A DNA stretch of 64,000 nucleotides from an uncultured Flavobacteriaceae bacterium (GCA_947503005.1 CANNCA010000001.1:310001-374000); one strand, 5' to 3'; positions 6,886 through 15,754 are shown, counted from the stretch's first letter. Made by a program: numbers and translations. The notes: generated from the letters alone by a model not told the origin.

Positions 6886-8136
6886 ATGCAGTTAAAGCGA
6901 GTTGTGGTTACAGGATTAGGTGCCTTAACACCTATTGGGAATAATATTGAAGAATATTGGGACGGCTTGGTAAGCGGCAAGAGCGGTTCTGCTCCTGTTA
7001 CGTATTACGACACCGAAAAATTCAAGGTCAAATTCGCTTGCGAATTAAAAGGCTTCGATCCCCTTGAACATTTTGACCGTAAGGAAGCGCGAAAGCTTGA
7101 CAAGTTTGCACAATACGCATTGGTTTCTTCTGATGAGGCGATTATAGATTCCAATTTAGACCTTGAAGCGATAGACAAGTTTCGAGTAGGCGTAATTTGG
7201 GGCGCAGGTATTGGTGGTTTAGAAACTTTTCAAAATGAGGTGATGGACTTTGCCAAGGGGGACGGCACGCCACGTTTCAATCCTTTTTTTATTCCTAAAA
7301 TGATAGCCGATATTGCTCCAGGCCATATTTCAATCAAACATGGTTTTATGGGGCCGAATTATACCACGGTTTCAGCGTGTGCTTCTTCGGCAAATGCGAT
7401 GATCGATGCGTTGAACTATATTAGATTGGGGCATTGCGATGTAGTAGTGACTGGAGGAAGTGAAGCCGCAGTAACTATTGCCGGTATGGGTGGTTTTGGA
7501 GCCATGCACGCACTTTCAACTAGAAATGAAAGCCCTGAAACGGCATCTAGACCATTTGACGCGACACGCGACGGATTTGTTCTTGGTGAAGGAGCAGGGG
7601 CCTTAATCTTAGAAGATTACGAACACGCCAAAGCTAGGGGTGCAAAAATATACTGTGAAGTAGTTGGTGGCGGACTTTCAAGTGATGCCTATCATATGAC
7701 AGCTCCACATCCTGAGGGAATAGGAGTAGTGCGTGTCATGGAAAATTGTTTAAATGATGCAGGGTTGAAGCCAGAGGACGTTGACACCATTAATACCCAT
7801 GGTACTTCCACTCCTTTGGGCGATGTGGCGGAACTAAAAGCTATTTCAGAGGTTTTCGGTGATCACGCTCCGAATATAAATATCAATTCGACCAAATCAA
7901 TGACTGGGCATTTGTTGGGTGCGGCCGGAGCGATTGAAGCAATCGCATCTATTTTGGCGATGGAACATGGTATAGTGCCACCAACCATTAACCACACTAC
8001 GGTTGATGAGAATATTGACCCAAAGTTAAACCTGACATTGAATAAAGCTCAGAAAAGAGAGGTAAAGGTGGCATTAAGTAATACGTTTGGCTTTGGTGGA
8101 CATAATGCCTGTGTTGTTTTCAAGAAAATCGATTAA
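6886..8136 (+). CDS. fabF: Beta-ketoacyl-ACP synthase II
   Basis: Condenses malonyl-ACP with acyl-ACP during fatty acid elongation. It is 416 residues with the full thiolase fold. The Cys-His-His triad is C165 (VSACASSA), H305 (NTHGTSTPLGD) and H342 (SMTGHLLGAAGA), with the conserved K337 just before. The FabF-type NTFGFGGHNA is near the C-terminus. It lies downstream of acpP and eight bases before rnc. Confidence 0.96.
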   Translation: MQLKRVVVTGLGALTPIGNNIEEYWDGLVSGKSGSAPVTYYDTEKFKVKFACELKGFDPLEHFDRKEARKLDKFAQYALVSSDEAIIDSNLDLEAIDKFRVGVIWGAGIGGLETFQNEVMDFAKGDGTPRFNPFFIPKMIADIAPGHISIKHGFMGPNYTTVSACASSANAMIDALNYIRLGHCDVVVTGGSEAAVTIAGMGGFGAMHALSTRNESPETASRPFDATRDGFVLGEGAGALILEDYEHAKARGAKIYCEVVGGGLSSDAYHMTAPHPEGIGVVRVMENCLNDAGLKPEDVDTINTHGTSTPLGDVAELKAISEVFGDHAPNININSTKSMTGHLLGAAGAIEAIASILAMEHGIVPPTINHTTVDENIDPKLNLTLNKAQKREVKVALSNTFGFGGHNACVVFKKID

Positions 8137-8144
8137 TGTAACAT

Positions 8145-8882
8145 ATGAATTTTCCCTCAAATTTATTCAATTCCCATTCTAAAGAAGATGGGAATTTTTT
8201 TTTGGGAATAACCAAAATATTAGGTTTTAAACCTAAGAACATTAAGATATTCAAGAAAGCATTTTTACACCGTTCTGCAAATCGAAAAGATAAAGATGGA
8301 AATCCCATGAACTATGAGCGGTTGGAGTTTTTAGGAGATTCCATGCTAGGTACCATCATTTCAAGACATCTTTACAATGAAGTTCCGGAAGGAGATGAAG
8401 GGTACTTGACTAAAATGCGATCGAAAATTGTCAGTAGAGAACATCTCAATGAATTGGGAAAAGACCTTAATCTAATTCGGTATGTTGAAAGTAGGATACC
8501 CAAGTCACATTTTGGCGAAAATATTCATGGTAATGTTTTTGAAGCTTTGGTAGGGGCCATTTACTTGGATAGAGGATACAAATACTGCGAAAAATTTATT
8601 AATGAGCGAGTTATAGGTCCGTATGTAGATATAGAACAGCTTGAAGGAAAAGTTATCAGTTATAAGAGTTTGGTGATCGAATGGTGCCAAAAACAAAAGA
8701 AGTCTTTCAACTATAACGTTTATGAAGACACTGGAAACGACAGTCTGAAACACTTCGCGGTCAAGCTGTCAATTGGTGACAGTGTTGTCGCAAAGGCTAG
8801 GGCTACCTCAAAGAAAAAAGCAGAGGAAAGAGCTTCAAAGAGAGCCTATTTTGCACTTCAAGACCGCATGGATAAAGCTTGA
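8145..8882 (+). CDS. rnc: Ribonuclease III
   Basis: Endonuclease that cuts double-stranded RNA in rRNA and mRNA processing. The catalytic domain spans about 20-160, with the signature ERLEFLGDS (58-66). The metal-binding acids E61, D65 and E133 are present. The position equivalent to E. coli D114 is N130 (GNVFEALVGAIYLD); I believe Asn occurs here in related phyla. A double-stranded RNA-binding domain covers about 170-238 and ends in the KKKAEERASKRAYFAL helix. The ATG lies eight bases after the fabF stop, supporting co-transcription. At 245 residues it has a normal length with a slight N-terminal extension. Confidence 0.94.
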   Translation: MNFPSNLFNSHSKEDGNFFLGITKILGFKPKNIKIFKKAFLHRSANRKDKDGNPMNYERLEFLGDSMLGTIISRHLYNEVPEGDEGYLTKMRSKIVSREHLNELGKDLNLIRYVESRIPKSHFGENIHGNVFEALVGAIYLDRGYKYCEKFINERVIGPYVDIEQLEGKVISYKSLVIEWCQKQKKSFNYNVYEDTGNDSLKHFAVKLSIGDSVVAKARATSKKKAEERASKRAYFALQDRMDKA

Positions 8883-8969
8883 TTGTAAAAAAATTCCAAC
8901 TATAACGTTATTGTTTTTCATCCGTTGACTTTAGCCTAGCGTACCTTAGGCTAATTTCGTTATTAATCC

Positions 8970-8977
8970 TATCTTTG
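8970..8977 (+). promoter_or_regulatory. -7 box upstream of the IPExxxVDY gene
   Basis: TATCTTTG is a perfect TAnnTTTG. It overlaps an in-frame TTG at 8975, which therefore cannot be the translation start; the ATG at 8993 lies just downstream of the expected transcription start. Confidence 0.6.
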
Positions 8978-8992
8978 AAATTTTGTGCTCAT

Positions 8993-9454
8993 ATGGCAGC
9001 AGTACACAAAATTTTGACGGACTTCTACGAAGATTCCTTCACTTTATTAGCTCTGCACAGTAGCCTCGAAGATTACGCCATGGTGTACGCTTTGAACCTG
9101 TGTTTGAAATCGAGTTTTCAAAGAACTACCAAAGATTTAGAACTTTTTGATCAGGTTACATTTCCGATATTCGAATGGAAGGATACCCAGAATGACAGGT
9201 TTCTAACTCTAATTAAAAATAAGGCTACCAAGGAGGAAGGCAACATAACTGGCGATTTGTTTGAAAATCAGCCTTCTTTTTCCAGATTTCAAGTAGTACC
9301 CGAGTACAAGAATGCCGATTATCTTTTGAAAATTGAACATGATGATTGTCTGGAAGAAAATTTAGTAAAATCTTTGATGTCTATACCTAAGGTAGTCACC
9401 GCGTATGTCATCGAAATCGAAAATATAAAGTCAAGAACCAATCTAATATTTTAA
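8993..9454 (+). CDS. IPExxxVDY-family protein (unknown function)
   Basis: A 153-residue soluble protein. It carries a variant of the family's name motif, VPEYKNADY (102-110), with Val and Ala at the first and seventh positions. No catalytic motif or membrane segment is visible. In Flavobacteriia this family is commonly found beside pyk, as here: pyk begins two bases after the stop. The frame is open from a TTG at 8975, but a -7 box covers that codon, so I place the start at the ATG (MAAVHKIL). Function unknown; the tight spacing suggests co-expression with pyruvate kinase. Confidence 0.75.
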   Translation: MAAVHKILTDFYEDSFTLLALHSSLEDYAMVYALNLCLKSSFQRTTKDLELFDQVTFPIFEWKDTQNDRFLTLIKNKATKEEGNITGDLFENQPSFSRFQVVPEYKNADYLLKIEHDDCLEENLVKSLMSIPKVVTAYVIEIENIKSRTNLIF

Positions 9455-9456
9455 TA

Positions 9457-10899
9457 ATGCCAAATAATAAGAAGACAAAAATTGTGGCCACTTTAGGTCC
9501 AGCTACCAGCAAGAAAGAGGTGTTGAGAAAGATGATCGAGGCGGGTGTTGATGTCTTTAGAATCAACTTTTCGCATGCTGACTATGAGGATGTCACCGAG
9601 CGTATCAAAATGATTCGAGAGTTGAACGAAGAGATGCAGATTTATACGTCTATTCTTGCTGATTTACAGGGGCCTAAACTTAGGGTTGGTGTAATGGCCG
9701 GAGAGGTGGTTGTCGCTCCTGGTGATGAAATTACCTTTGTAACAGGTAAACCTTTTGAAGGAACTTCGGAAAAGGTGTATATGAATTACACCAATTTTCC
9801 AAAAGACGTGAAACCCGGTGAACGCATCTTATTGGATGATGGGAAATTGATGTTCGAAGTAATTTCAACCAATGGTAAGGATGAAGCAAAGGCTAAAGTG
9901 ATTCAAGGAGGGCCATTGAAATCTAAAAAGGGAGTTAACCTGCCCAATACAAATATTTCACTTCCCGCACTCACTGAAAAGGATGTTAAGGATGCCATTT
10001 TTGCGATTTCTAAAGATGTAGACTGGATTGCGCTATCATTCGTTAGATTTAGTCAAGATTTAATTGATCTTCAGAATATCATAAAAGAGCATTCAGAGCA
10101 TAAGATTCCCATAATCGCAAAAATAGAAAAGCCCGAAGCGGTTGACAATATCGATAAGATAGTTGCTTACTGTGATGGTCTTATGGTAGCCAGGGGTGAT
10201 TTAGGTGTAGAGGTACCCGCACAAGAAGTACCTCTGATTCAAAAACAACTGGTACTACGCGCTAAAAAAGCACGTATTCCTGTGATTATCGCTACTCAAA
10301 TGATGGAGACGATGATTACGAGCTTGACCCCTACCAGAGCGGAGGTAAACGACGTTGCCAATTCTGTTATGGATGGGGCTGATGCCGTGATGCTGTCGGG
10401 TGAGACTTCGGTTGGTAATTATCCCGTTCAGGTGATCGAGAAAATGTCAAGTATTCTGAAAAGTGTTGAGAGCTCTGAACTGATTCAAGTTCCACAAGAG
10501 CCACCACACATTCGTACCAAGCGGTATATTACAAAATCGGTTTGTTATCATGCGGCCACAATGGCCAACGAGATTAAGGCCAAAGCGATTTCGACACTGA
10601 CCAATAGTGGGTACACGGCGTTTCAAATTTCTGCCTGGCGACCTAGTGCGCATATTTTGGTATTTACATCGAATCGAAGAATTCTAACACAATTGAATCT
10701 TTTATGGGGTGTAAAAGCTTTTTATTATGATAAATATGTGTCTACAGATGAAACCATTGAAGATGTTAATGCCATAGCTTGTAGAAAAGGATTTTTGGAT
10801 GTCGGAGATATGCTGATAAGCTTGGCGGCGATGCCTATTAAAGACAAGGGTATGGTTAATACTTTAAGGGTTACCGAAATAGAAACTTGTAGCTTCTAG
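9457..10899 (+). CDS. pyk: Pyruvate kinase
   Basis: Last glycolytic step: phosphoenolpyruvate and ADP to pyruvate and ATP. The 480-residue protein has the N-terminal KTKIVATLGPAT. The active-site strand carries IAKIEKPEAVDNI, with the catalytic lysine and metal ligands, followed by DGLMVARGDLGVE. The last about 130 residues form the allosteric C-terminal domain. It starts two bases after the IPExxxVDY gene and is convergent with the PAS-domain gene across a shared hairpin. Confidence 0.96.
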   Translation: MPNNKKTKIVATLGPATSKKEVLRKMIEAGVDVFRINFSHADYEDVTERIKMIRELNEEMQIYTSILADLQGPKLRVGVMAGEVVVAPGDEITFVTGKPFEGTSEKVYMNYTNFPKDVKPGERILLDDGKLMFEVISTNGKDEAKAKVIQGGPLKSKKGVNLPNTNISLPALTEKDVKDAIFAISKDVDWIALSFVRFSQDLIDLQNIIKEHSEHKIPIIAKIEKPEAVDNIDKIVAYCDGLMVARGDLGVEVPAQEVPLIQKQLVLRAKKARIPVIIATQMMETMITSLTPTRAEVNDVANSVMDGADAVMLSGETSVGNYPVQVIEKMSSILKSVESSELIQVPQEPPHIRTKRYITKSVCYHAATMANEIKAKAISTLTNSGYTAFQISAWRPSAHILVFTSNRRILTQLNLLWGVKAFYYDKYVSTDETIEDVNAIACRKGFLDVGDMLISLAAMPIKDKGMVNTLRVTEIETCSF

Positions 10900-10924
10900 T
10901 GGTTTTACCAAGAAGATTACAAAT

Positions 10925-10961
10925 AAAAAAGATGCCGTGATTACTTAATAATCACGGCATC
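10925..10961 (-). terminator. Intrinsic terminator of the PAS gene, shared with pyk
   Basis: A perfect 13-bp stem (10931-10943 with 10949-10961, GATGCCGTGATTA) lies between the convergent pyk and PAS genes. The T run follows it on the minus strand. On the plus strand it lacks a clean T tail, so it would act mainly as a 3' end hairpin for pyk. Confidence 0.8.
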
Positions 10962-10982
10962 TAACATTTGAACAAAATACAC

Positions 10983-11504
10983 TTAAGCTACTTCCTTTTC
11001 ATAGGCTATAAAATTTACGACCTCTCCCGACACGTTGAATATTGGCTCTCCTTTTATCCAGCATTTATAAGCAGAACCATCTTTTCTGTAGTTTAGGACA
11101 ACGGCCTCGAACGGATCTTTATTTTTTACTGCTAAGCGTATAGTTTCTGTCGTTTTCGCACATGTATCGGCACCTTGGAACATATTTGGTTTTTTACCAA
11201 TAATTTCTTTAGGACTATATCCGTTCATATGGACAATATTTTCGGTGGCGTGAACAATTCGCAAATGGGCATCCGTAACAACAATGACATGTTGTTTGTT
11301 CAACAATTCATTCCTAAATTGCCCATCATAGGCCCAAAGATTCTTTTTAGCCAAAAGGTCTAATGAGGTTATGTCCTTGTAGTTTTTACATAACGCCAAG
11401 AAATGGGAAGAATATACATCCCATGAAGTGAGCGGCAGATTTGGAATATCAAGAGTTTCATGAAACCTATTGGCCGCCTTATCGTATGCTTTTATGTCAC
11501 TCAT
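10983..11504 (-). CDS. PAS protein resembling a LOV domain but lacking the adduct cysteine
   Basis: A 173-residue single-domain sensor. Residues about 68-172 form a PAS fold that follows the LOV pattern: NGYSPKEIIGKKPNMFQG (94-111), then LNYRKDGSAYKCWI (137-150) and a closing VVNFIAYEKEV strand. In photoactive LOV domains GxNCRFLQ holds the cysteine that bonds flavin; here the position is P106. The glutamine (Q110) and one of the flavin-contacting asparagines (N138) are kept. There is no output domain. It may bind flavin without the photocycle, or bind another ligand. The N-terminal 67 residues are unrecognised. A -7 box lies about 70 bases upstream of the start. Confidence 0.7.
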   Translation of the reverse strand: MSDIKAYDKAANRFHETLDIPNLPLTSWDVYSSHFLALCKNYKDITSLDLLAKKNLWAYDGQFRNELLNKQHVIVVTDAHLRIVHATENIVHMNGYSPKEIIGKKPNMFQGADTCAKTTETIRLAVKNKDPFEAVVLNYRKDGSAYKCWIKGEPIFNVSGEVVNFIAYEKEVA

Positions 11505-11570
11505 TTTATAGAATTATTTGAATTCAAGAAGTTTAAAATTGAAACTACATCTGTTAACTTCTATATGTAC

Positions 11571-11578
11571 AAAGTTAT
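11571..11578 (-). promoter_or_regulatory. -7 box of the PAS gene
   Basis: TAACTTTG on the minus strand is a perfect TAnnTTTG. It would give a 5' leader of about 60 bases. Confidence 0.5.
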
Positions 11579-11806
11579 TAAATCGTTTTAAGGCGCTAAA
11601 ATCTCATGAAATGATTAACACTATTGTTTAAGTATTATGTTTTCAACATAGATTTTAACCTTATAAGTCTGAACAAAAAGAAAAGAATATATTTGCTAAA
11701 CAGACAAATTTTGAGAATATAGATTGTATTTTTTTTTGGTCTATTTCCCAATTACCGTTGATATTTTGCGACTGGTAATTGAATCATGGTTTCCGAAATT
11801 AAGCCA
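11579..11806. other. Intergenic, no gene seen
   Basis: A/T-rich DNA between the PAS gene promoter and the terminator of the small lipoprotein gene. It contains one TATATTTG on the plus strand (11688-11695) but no coding frame or terminator that would define a transcript. Confidence 0.5.
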
Positions 11807-11834
11807 TAAAAAAAGCCCCGCACTGCGGAGCTTT
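11807..11834 (-). terminator. Intrinsic terminator of the small lipoprotein gene
   Basis: On the minus strand AAAGCTCCGC pairs with GCGGGGCTTT, with one mismatch and an AGT loop, followed by a run of T. It lies about 20 bases after the small lipoprotein stop codon, which supports that gene being real. Confidence 0.75.
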
Positions 11835-11854
11835 GATTCTATATCTAGAATAAA

Positions 11855-12010
11855 CTAGCTTGGATCAACCTGCTCGGTTTTTGCGTTTTCAGATTCGTTT
11901 TCAAGCTCTTCAGCAAGATCTTCAAGCTCTCCTTTTACGCTACAAGAAACAGCGAATAAAGAAACAGCGAACAAAGCGATTAATCTAGTTTTGTTAAATA
12001 CGGTTTTCAT
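11855..12010 (-). CDS. Small lipoprotein, 51 residues
   Basis: A short gene of 51 codons. It starts with a lysine-containing signal (MKTVFNKTRL), a hydrophobic stretch with a repeated LFAVS, and a lipobox AVSC with C23 as the probable lipidated residue. The mature 29-residue part is very acidic (ELEDLAEELENESENAKTE) and could form a short amphipathic helix. A terminator follows at 11807-11834. Such small entericidin-like or spacer lipoproteins are easily missed in annotation; I cannot assign a function. Base composition and codon use match neighbouring genes. Confidence 0.7.
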   Translation of the reverse strand: MKTVFNKTRLIALFAVSLFAVSCSVKGELEDLAEELENESENAKTEQVDPS

Positions 12011-12160
12011 GGTTTAAAGATTTAGGTTGATAAAATTGTCTTATTAAAACCCATTGCTAAGTGTTTTATTGTCAAATAGTTAATTATTCGATGAAATGCA
12101 CTACTTAATTTGCTATGCATTAATAGGTAGGTTTTTCTTATCTCAATTATAGCGCATGAT

Positions 12161-13261
12161 TCAAAAATCGAATTTTAATTGTACTAAAACCTCGCTTTCT
12201 TCCTTGGGCGCCTTTTTTTCGCCTGTATTCAAGTTGGCCAATGATATTCCCAAAAGACGCACTGAATTCTCCATTTTCTCTTGATATAATAAGTCTTTGG
12301 CAGTTTCTAGAATCATTGCCTTATCGGAAACAAAATAAGGCAGTGTTTTGCTTCGAGTCTGAAGTGTGAAATCGCTGTACTTGATTTTAAGAGTTATGGT
12401 TTTTCCGGCGATATTCGATTTCTTCAAGCGGCGTTCCAATTCTTCTGAAATATTGCCCAAACGTTCTAACATGAAAATCTCACTACTCAGGTTTTCGCTA
12501 AAGGTACGTTCCGCTCCAACTGATTTGGGAGTACGATGGGGTTTGACCTCACTGGTATGAATACCTCGTACTACGTGATAATAATGATTTCCTCCTTTCC
12601 CAAAGTTTACATTAAGAAATTCCAACGACTTAGTTTTAAGGTCTTTTCCTGTAAAGATTCCAAGTTTATACATTTTTTGGGCCGTAACTTTACCAACACC
12701 ATAGAATTTTCGAATTTCCAAATCTTCCAAGAAAGAAATGACTTCTTCTGGGTTTACAGTTTTTTGACCATTTGGTTTGTTGATATCACTGGCCACTTTG
12801 GCGATGAACTTGTTAATGGAAATTCCGGCGGAAGCAGCAAGGCCAACTTCATCGAAAATACGTTGGCGAATCTCTTTTGCAATAAGTGTTGCAGAAGGAT
12901 TACCTTTTTTGTTGACAGTGACATCTAAATAGGCTTCGTCTAAAGAAAGCGGCTCGACAAGATCTGTATAATCATAAAAGATATTTCGTATTTGTTTTGA
13001 TATTTCTTTGTATCGCGAGAAACGGGGTTTTACAAAAATGATATGTGGACAATTCCTTTTGGCCAGGTAGCCACTCATAGCACTTCGCACACCGTATTTT
13101 CGAGCTTCATAGTTGGCCGCGGAAACTACGCCTCTTTTTTCACTTCCACCTACAGCTACCGGTTTTCCTTTTAATTCAGGGTTGTCCAGTTCCTCGACCG
13201 ATGCGTAAAAGGCGTCCATATCTACATGGATGATTTTTCGTAAAGGGAAATTCGATTCCAT
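12161..13261 (-). CDS. dinB: DNA polymerase IV (Y-family)
   Basis: Translesion DNA polymerase. Its 366 residues show the Y-family palm: HVDMDAFYASVE (metal ligand D14) and SLDEAYLDVT (catalytic D108, E109). Helix-hairpin-helix segments (IRKFYGVGKVTAQKMYKLGI) and the little-finger domain follow. The C-terminus ends in QLKFDF, a beta-clamp-binding peptide of the QLxxF type. It is divergent from the CYTH gene with a 39-base gap. No LexA-type box was recognised. Confidence 0.94.
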   Translation of the reverse strand: MESNFPLRKIIHVDMDAFYASVEELDNPELKGKPVAVGGSEKRGVVSAANYEARKYGVRSAMSGYLAKRNCPHIIFVKPRFSRYKEISKQIRNIFYDYTDLVEPLSLDEAYLDVTVNKKGNPSATLIAKEIRQRIFDEVGLAASAGISINKFIAKVASDINKPNGQKTVNPEEVISFLEDLEIRKFYGVGKVTAQKMYKLGIFTGKDLKTKSLEFLNVNFGKGGNHYYHVVRGIHTSEVKPHRTPKSVGAERTFSENLSSEIFMLERLGNISEELERRLKKSNIAGKTITLKIKYSDFTLQTRSKTLPYFVSDKAMILETAKDLLYQEKMENSVRLLGISLANLNTGEKKAPKEESEVLVQLKFDF

Positions 13262-13300
13262 ATTGTAAATTTATAGAACTAATCGAGCAAATAAGGAAAA

Positions 13301-13768
13301 GTGATTGAGATAGAGCGCAAGTTTTTGGTGAAATCTAATGCTTATAAAAATATTACCCATTCTAAAGAACGTATTGTTCAAGGCTTTTTGAATACCCACC
13401 CTGAACGAACGGTTCGGGTTCGAATCAATGGAGATTTTGGATATTTGACCGTTAAGGGCAAGTCCAATGAATCCGGCACTTCCCGTTTTGAATGGGAAAA
13501 AGAGATTTCATTGGATGATGCCGAGGCTCTATTACCATTATCGGAGGATGGAATAATCGAGAAAACAAGATATTTGATTTCAAGAGGTGAACATATTTTT
13601 GAAATTGATGAATTTCATGGGATGAACGAGGGCTTGATTATCGCTGAAATTGAATTGAATGATGAAAATGAGACATTTGACAGACCAGGTTGGTTGGGGG
13701 AGGAAGTAACTGGCGATATTAAATACTACAATTCACAATTAAGCAAAAAACCATTTAAAACTTGGTAA
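13301..13768 (+). CDS. CYTH-domain protein (triphosphate tunnel phosphatase type)
   Basis: A 155-residue single CYTH domain. The N-terminal ExExK signature is E3-E5-K7 in MIEIERKFLV, and alternating basic and acidic strands (TVRVRINGDFGYLTVKGKS, FEIDEFHG, IAEIELNDENE) line the tunnel that binds triphosphates and metal ions. Members of this short bacterial form are inorganic triphosphatases or have unknown substrates; adenylate cyclase activity is less likely without further domains. The start codon is GTG. The next gene begins two bases after its stop. Confidence 0.85.
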   Translation: MIEIERKFLVKSNAYKNITHSKERIVQGFLNTHPERTVRVRINGDFGYLTVKGKSNESGTSRFEWEKEISLDDAEALLPLSEDGIIEKTRYLISRGEHIFEIDEFHGMNEGLIIAEIELNDENETFDRPGWLGEEVTGDIKYYNSQLSKKPFKTW

Positions 13769-13770
13769 AT

Positions 13771-14271
13771 ATGAGATTAATACTAGTTGGTATATTTCTT
13801 ATTGCAATGGCATGCAAAGAATCCCTGCCCACAAATAATGAAGTTTTAGAATCCGAGATGGGTATTTCAGATGAGGAAACGAAAACGACCAAACAGTTGA
13901 AAGAAGAGCTGACCGCTAAGGGTTTCGAAATATTCGATTATGTAGATGAAGAAACTAAAGATACCGTCTTGATGCAACAGTATTTCATTGCGTTTTTAAA
14001 GAGAGGGCCAAACCGTTCACAGTCTAAAGAAGAAGCTGATAGTTTACAGGCGCTACATTTGGGTCATTTAGGAAGAATGTACAAAGAGGGTTATGCCGAT
14101 ATTTCAGGGCCATTTGGTGATGACGGAGACATACGTGGAATTACCATTTACAATACTCCTACACTAAAAATAGCGGATAGTTTGGCCAATATGGATCCCA
14201 TGGTAAAAGCTGGTAGACTACAAATTGAAATTCACCCCTGGTGGGCCGCGAAAGGATTTCCTTTGCGATAA
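13771..14271 (+). CDS. Lipoprotein with YCII-like domain
   Basis: A 166-residue predicted lipoprotein. The ATG at 13771 gives a clean signal peptide (MRLILVGIFLIAMAC) with the lipobox IAMAC; an in-frame TTG at 13762 overlaps the CYTH gene and would only add three residues. The C-terminal region (QYFIAFLKRGPNRSQS, HLGHLGRMYKEG, ADISGPFGDDGDIRGITIYN) resembles YCII-related dimeric alpha/beta barrels, including the KRGP motif and the short GHL segment. Catalytic function is unknown. It is convergent and exactly adjacent to the next gene. Confidence 0.7.
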   Translation: MRLILVGIFLIAMACKESLPTNNEVLESEMGISDEETKTTKQLKEELTAKGFEIFDYVDEETKDTVLMQQYFIAFLKRGPNRSQSKEEADSLQALHLGHLGRMYKEGYADISGPFGDDGDIRGITIYNTPTLKIADSLANMDPMVKAGRLQIEIHPWWAAKGFPLR

Positions 14272-14667
14272 TTATTCGGCTAAAATACCTTCCATTTCAA
14301 TGAGCGGTATTTCTGAAAGACGATGTTCGCTGACACTATTTTTCTTGAACAAGAATCTTTTTTCATAGATTTTATTGTCTGCATAATACGTCACGAAAAA
14401 CTCGTTGTTCAAGGCCAACACATCTTCTTGTACCAATTCAATTTTTTCAAATGATTTCGCCTCGACCATACCAATGGCGTGCCGCATTACAGATGTTTCC
14501 CGATCTTCGTCATATCCTTTAGAAACAATCAAAACCATATCTATCTGCGAAGTTCGGTTGTTTAAGATGTAAGAGTTCCAGTCTTTGGATAGAAATTCCG
14601 CGTTCCATTCATGTACAAGGGCAACGTAAACGTCTTTTGCAATGGGTATTTCAATATCTTTTTTCAC
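14272..14667 (-). CDS. Conserved-looking protein of unknown function
   Basis: A 131-residue soluble protein with no motif I recognise. It has mixed alpha/beta character, with an aromatic pair in VHEWNAEF and DWNSYIL and a charged C-terminal half. The start is GTG at 14667, because the nearby ATG is out of frame and stops at once. It begins nine bases after the pheS stop and is likely translated from the pheS message. Its stop codon abuts that of the YCII-like lipoprotein on the other strand with no gap. Confidence 0.6.
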   Translation of the reverse strand: MKKDIEIPIAKDVYVALVHEWNAEFLSKDWNSYILNNRTSQIDMVLIVSKGYDEDRETSVMRHAIGMVEAKSFEKIELVQEDVLALNNEFFVTYYADNKIYEKRFLFKKNSVSEHRLSEIPLIEMEGILAE

Positions 14668-14676
14668 ATCGAAAGG

Positions 14677-15696
14677 CTAAAGGGCACTTTTGAATTGCTT
14701 CAAGAAACGAATATCATTTTCACTTAGAAGTCGGATATCGGAAATCTGATGCAGTAGCAATGCAATTCGATCGATACCCATGCCAAAGGCAAATCCGGAA
14801 TATTCTTTGGAGTCAATACCGCAATTATCAAGAACATTGGGGTCCACCATTCCACAACCCATGATTTCAAGCCAACCGGTACCTTTTGTCATACGATAAT
14901 CGGTCTCTGTTTCCAAGCCCCAATACACATCTACTTCAGCACTAGGTTCAGTAAATGGAAAGTAAGAAGGCCTTAAACGTATTTTCGATTTCCCGAAAAG
15001 CTCAGTGGTAAAGAATTGTAGCGTTTGTTTCAAATCGGCAAAAGAAACTTCCTTATCAATGTACAAACCTTCTACTTGATGAAAGAAGCAGTGTGACCGT
15101 GCGGATATAGCCTCGTTACGGTATACTCTGCCAGGTGATATGGTTCGAATGGGAGGTTTGTTGTTTTCCATATACCGAACTTGTACCGATGAAGTATGGG
15201 TACGCAACAGAATATCAGGATCTGTCTGCACAAAGAAAGTGTCTTGCATATCGCGTGCAGGGTGATATTCAGGAAGATTCAAAGCCGTGAAGTTATGCCA
15301 GTCATCTTCAATTTCGGGTCCTTCTGAAACATTGAAGCCGATTCTGGAAAAAATCTCAATAATTTGATTTTTAACGATGGAAATAGGATGCCGCGCACCT
15401 AATTCGATTGGTTCGCCTGGGCGTGTGAGATCTCCATATATTCCCTCTTCTTCAGTAGCATTTTCTAGAGCGAGTTTTAGCGCATTGACTTTATCGGTCG
15501 CCTTCTGTTTGAAGGTGTTGATGGCCTGACCGTATTCTTTTTTCTGATCATTGGCTACATTCTTGAATTCGGCAAAAAACTCGTTCAATAATCCTTTTTT
15601 GCCCAAATATTTAATTCGGAAGGCTTCCACCGCTTCTTTGGAGTCGGTCGTGAATTTTTCTACCTCGGCGATATGTTCTTGTATCTTATCAATCAT
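14677..15696 (-). CDS. pheS: Phenylalanine-tRNA ligase alpha subunit
   Basis: Charges tRNA-Phe with phenylalanine as part of an alpha2beta2 enzyme. The 339 residues contain an N-terminal coiled-coil arm (about 1-90) that contacts tRNA. The class II core carries motif 2 (RVYRNEAISARSHCFFHQVEGL), GTGWLEIMGCGMV and motif 3 (FGMGIDRIALLLHQISDIR). The length is normal. pheT is not in the window, so the subunits are encoded apart in this genome, as is common in Bacteroidota. Confidence 0.95.
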   Translation of the reverse strand: MIDKIQEHIAEVEKFTTDSKEAVEAFRIKYLGKKGLLNEFFAEFKNVANDQKKEYGQAINTFKQKATDKVNALKLALENATEEEGIYGDLTRPGEPIELGARHPISIVKNQIIEIFSRIGFNVSEGPEIEDDWHNFTALNLPEYHPARDMQDTFFVQTDPDILLRTHTSSVQVRYMENNKPPIRTISPGRVYRNEAISARSHCFFHQVEGLYIDKEVSFADLKQTLQFFTTELFGKSKIRLRPSYFPFTEPSAEVDVYWGLETETDYRMTKGTGWLEIMGCGMVDPNVLDNCGIDSKEYSGFAFGMGIDRIALLLHQISDIRLLSENDIRFLKQFKSAL

Positions 15697-15754
15697 GATG
15701 GTCAGCTAAGCCAGCAAATTTAAAACTTTATGGGGAGTATGTCATAGGCGGATA

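Noticed and set aside
11688-11695. TATATTTG as promoter of an RNA on the plus strand
   Set aside because: No terminator or conserved structure follows before the convergent lipoprotein gene.
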